A DNA stretch of 30,803 bases, taken from CAZAFM01 sp964484395 (lineage in GTDB: Bacteria; Campylobacterota; Campylobacteria; Campylobacterales; CAZAFM01). This document shows, piece by piece, positions 25,230 through 30,803 of the stretch. The notes under the pieces were generated by a model. It was not told the origin of the DNA. It ran no database searches and saw nothing but the letters and a program-made list of their open reading frames with translations. Position numbers and translations under genes: made by a program. Numbering within the stretch: the stretch's first letter is position 1; every line of letters begins with the position of its first letter. The DNA lies in assembly GCA_964484395.1 (NCBI GenBank), contig CAZAFM010000018.1:1-30803 (forward strand). Reading direction: 5' to 3'.

Positions 25230-25231
25230 AA

Positions 25232-25720
25232 CTACTCCGCTTGCTGTTGTTTCTGTTGTTCTAGTTGCTGCTCTTTCATAGCACTTATCTCTGTAAGTAT
25301 CTGATGCATAGCCATAAGTGCTAGATGGTATGAAAATGGTCCAAACCCACTAATAACACCAGCACAAACTGGAGCTATCATGCTTTTATGTCTAAACTCC
25401 TCCCTTGCAGATGTATTTGTAAGGTGAACTTCTACAACCGGAAGCCCTACTGCAGATATTGCATCTCTTATAGCTATAGAGCTGTGAGTATATGCAGCTG
25501 CATTTATGATAATTCCATCTACCTCACCTAAACACTCTTGAATTCTATCAACAATTTCTCCTTCTAGGTTTGATTGTGAGAACTCTATCTCAAGCTTATT
25601 TGACTCTGCATAACCTTGCATATTTTTATGGATTTGATCCATACTCATAGGTCCATAGATGTTTTGTTCTCTAACACCTAGCATATTTATATTTGGTCCT
25701 TGAATAACTGCTATCTTCAT
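25232..25720 (-). CDS. aroQ: Type II 3-dehydroquinate dehydratase
   Basis: Converts 3-dehydroquinate to 3-dehydroshikimate in the shikimate pathway. It has 162 residues from ATG 25720. Signatures are GPNINMLGVREQNIYG with catalytic Y22, the INAAAYTHSSIAIRDA segment, and EEFRHKS with H101. ATG 25720 has an AAGGA five bases upstream; the longer in-frame start at 25738 overlaps the ribosome region. The C-terminus ends in an unusual Gln-rich tail (EQQLEQQKQQQAE). First gene of the flagellar operon, behind a TGTTATAAT element. Confidence 0.96.
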   Translation of the reverse strand: MKIAVIQGPNINMLGVREQNIYGPMSMDQIHKNMQGYAESNKLEIEFSQSNLEGEIVDRIQECLGEVDGIIINAAAYTHSSIAIRDAISAVGLPVVEVHLTNTSAREEFRHKSMIAPVCAGVISGFGPFSYHLALMAMHQILTEISAMKEQQLEQQKQQQAE

Positions 25721-25751
25721 ATATATCCTTTTACGCATAATTTAAGATTTG

Positions 25752-25757
25752 ATTATA
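25752..25757 (-). promoter_or_regulatory. -10 element of the aroQ-to-fliY operon promoter
   Basis: The minus strand reads TGTTATAAT 32 bases before the aroQ ATG. It appears to drive nine genes; no internal promoter is obvious because most genes overlap. It is housekeeping type, fitting early expression of FlhF, FlhG and FliA. Confidence 0.65.
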
Positions 25758-25768
25758 ACAACATTTAG

Positions 25769-25774
25769 CATAAT
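25769..25774 (+). promoter_or_regulatory. Possible -10 element of the aminofutalosine deaminase promoter
   Basis: CATAAT on the plus strand 22 bases before the TTG start. The match is weak. It overlaps the divergent aroQ promoter region, so the two may interfere. Confidence 0.35.
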
Positions 25775-25795
25775 AGAAACAAAAAAGGAGTTAGC

Positions 25796-27028
25796 TTGAA
25801 AGCTATCGGTGCATCTTTTGTTTATGGAATTGATAAAAAAGAGGAGATAGAGAGGGATAAATATATAGTTTATGACACAAAAATTAAAGATATTGTTAGT
25901 CTTGATGAGCTAAATCAAAAATACCCAAACATTGAGTATGAGTTTAGACAAAACATCCTCTTAATGCCACCTCTTAGTAATCCCCATCTTCACCTAGAGT
26001 TTAGTAACAACAGTTGCAAACTTCAGTATGGGGAGTTTACAAGCTGGCTCGGAAGTATTATAAAAAACAGAGCCACCCTAAGTAGTGGAGCAACAAAAGA
26101 GCAACTTAGCAAAACCTTAGATAGAGTTATAAAAAGTGGCACATTGAATATAGGTGCAATAAGTAGCTTTGGGGCTGACCTTGAGGTTCTAGCTAATAGT
26201 TCTGCAAATGTGGCTTTTTTTAATGAAACTCTTGGTTCAGACATAACAAAAGTAGATGAGTCATACAAAGATGCACTAGCAAGATATGAAAAGTCACTAC
26301 TATACAAGTCTGAGCGCTTCAAGCCCTCAATATCTATCCACTCACCCTACTCCACGCATCCTGAGCTTATCAAAAAAGTCCTAAGCAGAGCCAAAGAGGA
26401 TGAGCTTCTTTTGAGTGTTCACTTTTTAGAAAGCTTAGGAGAGCTAGAGTGGATGGATAGCTCACTTGGAGCTCTTATGAGCTTTTTTGAAAACTTCTTT
26501 GGAGTTAAGAGAGACTCTTTTATTGACCCTATCTCATTTATCAAGCTTTTTAGTGGAGTAAAGACACTATTTATCCACAATCTCTATGCAAAAAAAGAGC
26601 ATCTAGACCTCATCAAAAGCCAAGATGGAGAGGTCATTACCTGCCCTAGGTCAAACAGATTACTAAACTCCAAAATCCTTGATATAGATTTAGTAAAAAA
26701 AAGTGCTCTAACGCCTCTAGTAGCTACTGATGGGCTTAGCTCCAATATCTCTCTTGATATGTTTGAGGAGCTAAGATATATGCTTTTTATGTATGAGGGA
26801 TATGAGATAAATACTTTTGCAAAAGAGCTCTTATGTAGCAGTACTAAAGAGGGTGCTAGGGTTCTTGGCTTTGCTAATGGTGTCTTTAAGAAGGGCTTTA
26901 GGGCAGATTTCTTAGAAGTTGAGGTTCCAGATGACTTTACAGATAGTCTAAACCACTCTTTGGATATAATTCTTCATTCAAAAGTAAAAAACACATATAT
27001 AGAAGGAAAAAAATATGGAGATGATTAA
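25796..27028 (+). CDS. mqnX: Aminofutalosine deaminase (amidohydrolase, futalosine menaquinone pathway)
   Basis: Metal-dependent amidohydrolase that deaminates 6-amino-6-deoxyfutalosine to futalosine, a step of menaquinone synthesis. Some Campylobacterota bypass this step, so substrate assignment is by homology to the family described from Nitratiruptor. The 410 residues show NPHLHLEF (H64, H66), IHSPYSTHP (H182), SVHFLES (H209, E212), FIHN (H261) and ATDGLSSN (D312), the cytosine deaminase/chlorohydrolase set. The start is TTG 25796, with AAGGAG five bases upstream. It overlaps sppA by 14 bases. Confidence 0.85.
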   Translation: MKAIGASFVYGIDKKEEIERDKYIVYDTKIKDIVSLDELNQKYPNIEYEFRQNILLMPPLSNPHLHLEFSNNSCKLQYGEFTSWLGSIIKNRATLSSGATKEQLSKTLDRVIKSGTLNIGAISSFGADLEVLANSSANVAFFNETLGSDITKVDESYKDALARYEKSLLYKSERFKPSISIHSPYSTHPELIKKVLSRAKEDELLLSVHFLESLGELEWMDSSLGALMSFFENFFGVKRDSFIDPISFIKLFSGVKTLFIHNLYAKKEHLDLIKSQDGEVITCPRSNRLLNSKILDIDLVKKSALTPLVATDGLSSNISLDMFEELRYMLFMYEGYEINTFAKELLCSSTKEGARVLGFANGVFKKGFRADFLEVEVPDDFTDSLNHSLDIILHSKVKNTYIEGKKYGDD

Positions 27029-27935
27029 AAAGCTCTTTTATCCAGTAAAACTTTTTTTTAACTTTATGAGGGACTATTTTAAAGTGGTTGTTTTTCTATT
27101 TATAGCCTTTTTGATACTCACACCAAGCCAAAAAAGCGAGGATGACCCAGCAAAAGATATAGCCGTAATGCTAGGACTAAAGCCACCCCCGCCACCTAGA
27201 GACTACAACTTAGTAGAGATATCTCTAGATGGGGCTATACTTAGCTCTGATGAGTTTATAAGTAGGCTTGATAGGTTTGATACCAACCAGACAAAGGGAA
27301 TACTGATCTCCATAGACTCCCCGGGTGGAAGTGTGCCTTCTTCTGTTGAGATGTCTTTGGCGCTGAAAAAAATATCAGAAAAAATTCCAACAGTAGTATA
27401 TGCAAAAGGACTTATGGCAAGTGGCTCATACTATGCAGGTGTATGGGCTGATAAGATAGTGGCAAATCCAGGAGGCTATGTAGGCTCTATTGGGGTGCTT
27501 TTTCAAGGAGCGGACATAAGTGAACTTCTACACAAAATAGGAGTAGAGCCACAAGTGCTAAAGTCTGGAAAGTACAAAGAGGCGGGGATGTTCTATAAAG
27601 AGTGGAGTGAGGATGAAAAAAGAGAGCTTCAGCACCTCATAGACTCAACTTATGAAGACTTTATAACTACAGTAGCAGAGGCTAGAGGTCTAAATGTGGA
27701 TGGAGCCAAAAACTACGCAGAAGGCAGAATATTTACTGCCAAAGATGCACAAAGACTTGGACTAGTAGACTCTCTAGGTATCATCTATGATGCCAAAAAA
27801 GAGCTAGAAGCTATAAGTGGCGTAAGTAACCCTAGATGGTACAAATACGAGGAGCCAAAAGAGAACTTCCTAAACTCCCTAAGCAACTCAGTAAGTAAAG
27901 GCGTACAAAATGCTCTAAGTGGGGCTGTGAGGTAG
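27015..27935 (+). CDS. sppA: Signal peptide peptidase SppA (S49 family)
   Basis: Membrane-anchored serine protease that degrades cleaved signal peptides. It is the short single-domain form, 306 residues, with one N-terminal membrane helix (about 22-38). The Ser/Lys dyad is S136 in LMASGSYYA and K188 in KSGKYKEAG; the 52-residue spacing equals that of the Bacillus enzyme (S147/K199). Substrate-groove motifs SIDSPGGSVPSS and GSIGVLF are present. ATG 27015 has AAGGA seven bases upstream and overlaps the deaminase gene, so they form a two-gene operon. It is the last housekeeping gene before the accessory stretch. Confidence 0.95.
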   Translation: MEMIKKLFYPVKLFFNFMRDYFKVVVFLFIAFLILTPSQKSEDDPAKDIAVMLGLKPPPPPRDYNLVEISLDGAILSSDEFISRLDRFDTNQTKGILISIDSPGGSVPSSVEMSLALKKISEKIPTVVYAKGLMASGSYYAGVWADKIVANPGGYVGSIGVLFQGADISELLHKIGVEPQVLKSGKYKEAGMFYKEWSEDEKRELQHLIDSTYEDFITTVAEARGLNVDGAKNYAEGRIFTAKDAQRLGLVDSLGIIYDAKKELEAISGVSNPRWYKYEEPKENFLNSLSNSVSKGVQNALSGAVR

Positions 27936-27939
27936 GCTG

Positions 27940-28062
27940 GATATCTAGCTTTATCTTACTTGTTGCAAACTGATGTATTAGTATCTGTATAATGTTTTGA
28001 TATGGTACACCGTTTTCTAAAGCCTTGGATTCACATCACAGCCGAATACCCTTAACTTATTG
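27940..28062 (-). pseudogene. Relic of a CopG-like antitoxin gene (C-terminal part)
   Basis: Minus-strand codons 28035 to about 27940 read ESKALENGVPYQNIIQ, then a helix ILIHQFATSKIKL. This is the typical C-terminus of ribbon-helix-helix antitoxins (KALEEGIPYQTLI...IHKY pattern). A stop lies immediately upstream in that frame; just ahead, another frame reads NKLRVFGCDVN, which would fit the preceding DNA-binding strand if one frameshift is allowed. No start codon or ribosome site goes with it. It points the same way as the BrnT pair beside it but is a different antitoxin type. Confidence 0.55.
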
Positions 28063-28128
28063 CAGAACAGTGTCAAGTTTATTTTTATTACTATACGCTT
28101 AACATCTCTGAATCATTTTGTTGATTTA

Positions 28129-28356
28129 CTATACTTCTTGCAACTTTTTTCTAAGTAGAGCATTTATGAGTGATTGATAGGGTACTTTTTGTTCACTTGC
28201 TAATTTCTTGAAATACAGAACAATATCATTATCCAACCTTAATGATACAGGGATTTTTTTGGGTTCATAAAACCTACCACGAACCCCATCACTAAAGTCA
28301 TACTCATCCAGCATCTCATAGTCATCAAACTTTTCTCTCTCTTTAATGTTGCTCAT
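28129..28356 (-). CDS. brnA: BrnA/CopG-like antitoxin of a type II toxin-antitoxin pair
   Basis: Antitoxin partner of the BrnT toxin. From ATG 28356 (AGAGGA six bases upstream) it has 75 residues: an acidic toxin-binding N-terminus (EYDFSDGVRGRFY) and a C-terminal ribbon-helix-helix domain (about 35-75; IPVSLRLDNDIVLYFKKLA, then VPYQSLINALLRKK). The toxin gene comes first and overlaps its start by 14 bases, the usual BrnTA order. The DNA-binding domain suggests the pair represses its own promoter at 28655-28683. It may belong to the CopG_antitoxin family (PF12441) rather than BrnA proper. Confidence 0.85.
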   Translation of the reverse strand: MSNIKEREKFDDYEMLDEYDFSDGVRGRFYEPKKIPVSLRLDNDIVLYFKKLASEQKVPYQSLINALLRKKLQEV

Positions 28357-28627
28357 AAAAAATCCTCTCTTTTTGATTTGCTTTTCTCGCACTTATGATT
28401 CGGATGATTTCATTTCCATCATCGTCAAAAAACATATTTGCAACGACTAAGATTTTATCTTCAGATGTCGCTCCTAGCGTAATCCATCTCTCTTCAAAAA
28501 AATCAAAGCGATAATCAAGTTTTGAAATATGCATAGGGTCTAAAAAAACTTCTTTCGCTTCTTCAAAGCTTACATGGTGTTTTTTAATATTTGACTGATT
28601 TTTTTCATCGCACCACTCAAGCCTCAT
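28343..28627 (-). CDS. brnT: BrnT-type ribonuclease toxin
   Basis: RelE-fold mRNA-cleaving toxin of the BrnT family (PF04365). The 94 residues match the family from end to end: an opening like MRLEWCDEKNQSNIKKHHVSFEEA, DPMHISKLDY, then RWITLGAT, ILVVANMF and the closing EIIRIISARKANQKERIFY, which carries the catalytic-type Arg/Lys residues. It appears intact. ATG 28627 has an AAAGG upstream and a strong consensus promoter. Convergent with sppA, with no shared operon. Confidence 0.9.
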   Translation of the reverse strand: MRLEWCDEKNQSNIKKHHVSFEEAKEVFLDPMHISKLDYRFDFFEERWITLGATSEDKILVVANMFFDDDGNEIIRIISARKANQKERIFYEQH

Positions 28628-28654
28628 AAAGCAAACCTTTTCTAAATATTTTAA

Positions 28655-28683
28655 AGTATAGCATTTTGTATTTACAGTGTCAA
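28655..28683 (-). promoter_or_regulatory. brnTA promoter (-35 TTGACA, 17 bases, -10 TATACT)
   Basis: The minus strand has TTGACA (28678-28683) and TGCTATACT (-10 hexamer 28655-28660) with exactly 17 bases between. This is the only clear -35/-10 pair in the window. An autoregulatory operator is expected to overlap it, but no obvious palindrome is seen. Confidence 0.75.
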
Positions 28684-28711
28684 TAATTATAGCTTTATGC
28701 TCTTGGGTACT

Positions 28712-28786
28712 TCAATATAAAAACCCAAAAAGCCAAAGTGGCATCTTGTTTCCAAAGCCTATTTCTACCCCATCTACCATATAGCG
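28712..28786 (-). pseudogene. Relic of the C-terminal end of a second AAA_14-like ATPase gene
   Basis: The minus-strand frame ending at the TGA at 28712 reads VEIGFGNKMPLWLFGFLY, almost identical to the last 18 residues (VEVGFGNK-I-PLWLFGFLY pattern, IEVGFGNKIPLWLFGFLY) of the intact ATPase at 29364-30554. Sequence upstream of about 28786 in this frame has no likeness to that protein. So only about 23 codons of a paralogous ATPase remain, in the opposite orientation. The 64-residue open frame that includes it is not a functional gene in my view. Confidence 0.7.
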
Positions 28787-28873
28787 CATAATGACCTTCA
28801 AACAAAGCTCCCAAGCTCTATCTTGGAGTACAGATAGCCACTTCAACCTCTTATATCTTGAATAGCTTTTTGG

Positions 28874-28879
28874 TACAAT
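28874..28879 (+). promoter_or_regulatory. -10 element upstream of the broken relBE-like pair
   Basis: TGGTACAAT on the plus strand, 22 bases before the antitoxin ATG, followed by AAGGA at 28889-28893. The expression signals survive although the genes are damaged. Confidence 0.45.
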
Positions 28880-28900
28880 TAAACAAAAAAGGATAGACAA

Positions 28901-29097
28901 ATGCACACTTTAGCAATTGAATCTGAAAATGTAGAGAATTTTGAAAAATAAAATGGTTTTTAAATCATTTTAGTGATGATGGGATAAAAATTATAGAAGA
29001 AGATTTTATAGATTTACAAATCATAAAAGAAGCTCGCAAAAATAGAGACACAATGCCACTTGAAGATTTTTTCAAAAGCATTGAAAATGAGAGTTGA
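28901..29097 (+). pseudogene. RelB-like antitoxin gene with a one-base frameshift
   Basis: ATG 28901 (AAGGA seven bases upstream) opens a frame that meets TAA at 28949 after 16 codons (ending ENFEK). From 28954 another frame continues WFLNHFSDDGIKIIEEDF to a TGA at 29095-29097, with an antitoxin-like ending ARKNRDTMPLEDFFKS. Adding one A to the A5 run at 28944-28948 joins the two as FEKIKWFLNHF, giving 65 residues. The layout matches small antitoxins paired with RelE-type toxins, and the toxin start overlaps its end. So this is an antitoxin gene inactivated by loss of one base in a homopolymer, unless the base call is wrong. Confidence 0.75.
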
Positions 29098-29245
29098 GAT
29101 TGATAAAAAGGCTCAAAAAGATTACTTATCACTGCCAAAAGAGATGAAAAAAAGGGTTGTTAAATACAGAATACTATTTGATGTGATTGATGTTTTGCTA
29201 ACTATTTATGAAATACGACACAGAAAAGAGGCTTACAAAAAATAG
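29087..29245 (+). pseudogene. RelE/ParE-like toxin gene with internal deletion
   Basis: ATG 29087 overlaps the antitoxin end by 11 bases. The 52-residue product begins like a RelE toxin (MRVEIDKKAQKDYLSLPKE, then MKKRVVK) and ends like one (YRILFDVIDVLLTIYEI, then RHRKEAYKK), but RelE proteins are about 85-90 residues. The middle part with the LKG...YRLRVG segment is missing, so roughly 25-35 codons were lost in frame. The active-site C-terminus remains but the core sheet is incomplete, so toxicity is unlikely. A TTG at 29060 gives a longer frame but lies inside the antitoxin. Confidence 0.75.
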
Positions 29246-29328
29246 CTTCTCTCCTCACCACAAAATTCCAGCTTGTGGAGTGTGTATTGAAAGTTCTATA
29301 AATGCTTTTAGTTTTAAGCAAAAATATG

Positions 29329-29334
29329 TATAAT
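29329..29334 (+). promoter_or_regulatory. -10 element of the AAA_14-like ATPase promoter
   Basis: TATAAT on the plus strand 29 bases before the GTG start, preceded by ATG rather than the TGn spacing. No -35 is clear. The gene therefore has its own transcription start after the decayed TA pair. Confidence 0.5.
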
Positions 29335-29363
29335 ATGCTTATCATAAAAAGCAAAGGATATAT

Positions 29364-30554
29364 GTGGAAGATTTGCAAAAAAACTTTCTTCTTCAGCTAC
29401 AAGCCATTACAACTCCATACAAAAGATACTTTTATAACCGAGTTGATTTCAGTCAAAAGCTCATAGGAGTTTTTGGAGATCGTGGTATTGGTAAGACCAC
29501 ATTTTTACTTCAGTATCTAAAAGAATTGGACCTGCCATTTTCTGAAAAACTTTACATCAATGGTGAATATATCTCTATGAGTCGAATAGATCTTTTGGAG
29601 TTGGCAAAAGAGTTTGCTTCAAAAGGTGGAAAAATCTTAGTCATAGATGAGATTCATCAGTATGAAAACTTTGAAAAACATCTCAAACTTATCTATGATA
29701 TGTTTGATATGCAGGTGATATTTACAGGAAGTAATGCCATAAAACTTGAGCACTCAAAAGCAGATCTTAGCAGAAGAGCCTTGGTTTATAGATTTCAGGG
29801 TTTAAGTTTTAGAGAGTTTTTAGAGCTAAAACTATCGCAAAAATTTTCACAATATAGTTTTGAAGTGATTCTCTTAAATCACTTAGATATAGCTTTTGAG
29901 ATAAGCTCTCAAATAAAACCACTACAATATTTTAGAGAGTATCTAGAGTATGGCTACTATCCATTCTATTTTGAAGAGAACCAGAAAAACTACCATCTCA
30001 AACTCAATGAGACGATAAATGCAACTATCGAATTTGATCTAAGCCATATATTTAACATAGAACCAAAATTCACCATAAAGCTAAAACAACTCGTAACTTT
30101 AATATGCCAAAGCAAACCTTATGAACTAAATATTTCAAAATTAGCTACAAAAATAGAGATAAACAGAAATACACTCTATCAGTACATATACTACCTTAGT
30201 CGTGGCGGTATTTTTAATCTCATTCACGCCAAAACATCAGGAGATGGTATCTTTGTCAAGCCACAAAAGCTATTTTTATCAAACACAAACTTAAACTTTG
30301 CATACTGCCAAGATATAGAGATAGGCACTATTAGGGAGTGCTTTTTTGTCAATCAAGTAGGTCATATAGCGCATATAAAGCACTCAACAAAAGGTGATTT
30401 TTTGGTAGATGGTAAGTATATTTTCGAAATAGGTGGTAAAGATAAAGGGTTTGGACAGATAAAAGATTTGCCAGATAGTTTTGTAGTAGCTGATGACATT
30501 GAGGTAGGATTTGGCAATAAAATTCCGTTGTGGCTCTTTGGGTTTTTATACTAA
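29364..30554 (+). CDS. AAA_14-like ATPase (AAA plus DUF4143-type architecture)
   Basis: A 396-residue P-loop ATPase with Walker A GDRGIGKTT (38-46), Walker B ILVIDEIH (D95/E96), a sensor FTGSNA (120-125) and an RR pair (137-138). A winged-helix-like segment follows (about 235-285; LNISKLATKIEINRNTLYQY), then a C-terminal domain with GDFLVDGKYIFEIGGKDKGF, which resembles the nuclease-like fold region of these proteins. The start is GTG 29364, with AAAGGA five bases upstream. Such proteins are widespread accessory genes of uncertain role. A relic of a paralogue's C-terminus lies at 28712. The gene looks intact. Confidence 0.85.
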   Translation: MEDLQKNFLLQLQAITTPYKRYFYNRVDFSQKLIGVFGDRGIGKTTFLLQYLKELDLPFSEKLYINGEYISMSRIDLLELAKEFASKGGKILVIDEIHQYENFEKHLKLIYDMFDMQVIFTGSNAIKLEHSKADLSRRALVYRFQGLSFREFLELKLSQKFSQYSFEVILLNHLDIAFEISSQIKPLQYFREYLEYGYYPFYFEENQKNYHLKLNETINATIEFDLSHIFNIEPKFTIKLKQLVTLICQSKPYELNISKLATKIEINRNTLYQYIYYLSRGGIFNLIHAKTSGDGIFVKPQKLFLSNTNLNFAYCQDIEIGTIRECFFVNQVGHIAHIKHSTKGDFLVDGKYIFEIGGKDKGFGQIKDLPDSFVVADDIEVGFGNKIPLWLFGFLY

Positions 30555-30574
30555 GAGCAAAGCCAGAAAATAGC

Positions 30575-30592
30575 GCTCTTGTGGAGAAGAGC
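30575..30592 (+). terminator. Weak hairpin downstream of the ATPase gene
   Basis: A six-pair stem GCTCTT / AAGAGC with a six-base loop, 21 bases past the stop. It is followed by TTGGATTAGGTTTT rather than a clean T tract, so terminator function is uncertain. Confidence 0.3.
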
Positions 30593-30662
30593 TTGGATTA
30601 GGTTTTGATAGCCTATAATCATATTTGCTGACATAAGGCACACAATTAGCTAATATACCTTT

Positions 30663-30740
30663 ATGACTATATATGATTGGAATGAAGATAAAAATTTACT
30701 ACTGAAAAAAACTAGAAATATTAGTTTTGAGCAAGGATGA
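30663..30740 (+). pseudogene. Remnant N-terminus of a toxin gene of a toxin-antitoxin pair
   Basis: ATG 30663 gives 25 codons, MTIYDWNEDKNLLLKKTRNI followed by SFEQG and a stop. The opening is the start of BrnT-like or related small toxins (W-N-E-D-K-N...IKKxxxISFE pattern). The remaining 60-70 codons are missing; the frame runs straight into antitoxin codons, so a deletion removed the toxin's 3' part and the antitoxin's 5' part. No strong ribosome site is seen. Confidence 0.6.
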
Positions 30741-30803
30741 AGAGATAAAAAAATATCAAGAGATTGCGAGAAATACACTAAAAAAAGATAAGAGAATAAA
30801 TAT
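30727..30803 (+). pseudogene. Truncated CopG-like antitoxin gene, running off the right edge
   Basis: In the frame of TTG 30727 the sequence reads SKDEEIKKYQEIARNTLKKD, then KRINI at the edge. The KYQEIARNTLKKDKRINI stretch is the characteristic middle of CopG-type antitoxins, just before the ribbon-helix-helix strand. The N-terminal toxin-binding part is missing; the junction lies around 30725-30735, where the toxin remnant meets it. Whether the C-terminal DNA-binding half is intact cannot be seen here. The relic at 27940-28062 is the C-terminal end of a similar antitoxin. Confidence 0.6.

Noticed and set aside
28067..28683. A 10-base repeat (ACAGTGTCAA at 28067-28076 and 28674-28683), considered as a shared TA operator
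   Set aside because: A single exact 10-mer shared within an AT-rich region of several kilobases is expected by chance; flanking bases do not match.
28712..28906. The 64-residue minus-strand frame as a functional gene
   Set aside because: Only its last 20 or so residues resemble a known protein (the ATPase end); the rest shows no similarity to it and there is no good ribosome site. Better treated as a relic.
29060..29245. TTG 29060 as the start of the RelE-like toxin
   Set aside because: The first nine codons lie inside the antitoxin in another frame, and family alignment begins at the ATG at 29087.
1..30803. Searches by eye for CRISPR arrays, tRNA or rRNA genes, insertion sequences and riboswitches
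   Set aside because: No regularly spaced repeats, tRNA cloverleaf ends, rRNA-like stretches, transposase frames or conserved riboswitch cores were seen; gaps between genes are mostly under 200 bases.

Overview
The window reads as chromosomal DNA of an AT-rich member of the Campylobacterota (former Epsilonproteobacteria), most like the free-living Sulfurimonas/Sulfurovum-type lineages. The evidence is the gene set and order: a folK-flhF-flhG-membrane protein-fliA-fliM-fliY block with aroQ, an aminofutalosine deaminase gene and sppA beside it (an order I recall from Campylobacter), FliY in place of FliN, a bacterial PglB oligosaccharyltransferase, the futalosine route to menaquinone, and promoters with a TGnTATAAT -10 and no clear -35. 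The genus cannot be fixed from the sequence alone.

Layout. (1) 1-1726: the start of a Type III DNA methyltransferase gene (mod) on the minus strand, running off the left edge. (2) 1915-4999: minus-strand operon fliL-acpS-pglB. (3) 5103-5906: a lone MlaE-type lipid-transport permease on the plus strand. (4) 5935-11166: minus-strand operon hoxE-hoxF-hoxU-hoxY-hoxH-protease, a complete NAD-linked bidirectional [NiFe] hydrogenase (group 3d type). (5) 11293-13047: type I GAPDH and a class I glutamine amidotransferase, convergent across a strong hairpin terminator. (6) 13228-14340: a P-loop ATPase. (7) 14384-18368: minus-strand operon prs-purU-small ORF-trmL-large coiled-coil protein with receiver-like ends. 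(8) 18432-25720: minus-strand operon aroQ-pepQ-folK-flhF-flhG-orf121-fliA-fliM-fliY, nearly all genes overlapping or within a few bases. (9) 25796-27935: plus-strand mqnX-like deaminase and sppA. (10) 27936-30803: an accessory stretch of toxin-antitoxin genes and remnants: one intact BrnT-type pair, one intact AAA_14-like ATPase, and four decayed pieces (a CopG-like antitoxin tail, the C-terminal end of a second ATPase copy, a frameshifted RelB with a shortened RelE, and a TA pair collapsed by deletion at the right edge).

How the genes work together. The aroQ-to-fliY operon makes flagellar regulators (FlhF, FlhG, sigma-28) and switch proteins (FliM, FliY); FliL adds the motor membrane factor. 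The Hox operon would let H2 oxidation reduce NAD+ directly, or vent electrons as H2. That is notable because Campylobacterota complex I typically lacks the NADH-binding module. prs and purU supply PRPP and formate for purine synthesis; TrmL modifies tRNA.

The best novelty leads are two genes (pglB and trmL) whose Shine-Dalgarno spacing and family N-termini point to near-cognate AUU and AUC starts, a 51-codon overlapping small ORF between purU and trmL, the double receiver-like coiled-coil protein, and the toxin-antitoxin graveyard at the right end. No clearly new multi-gene system is demonstrated.
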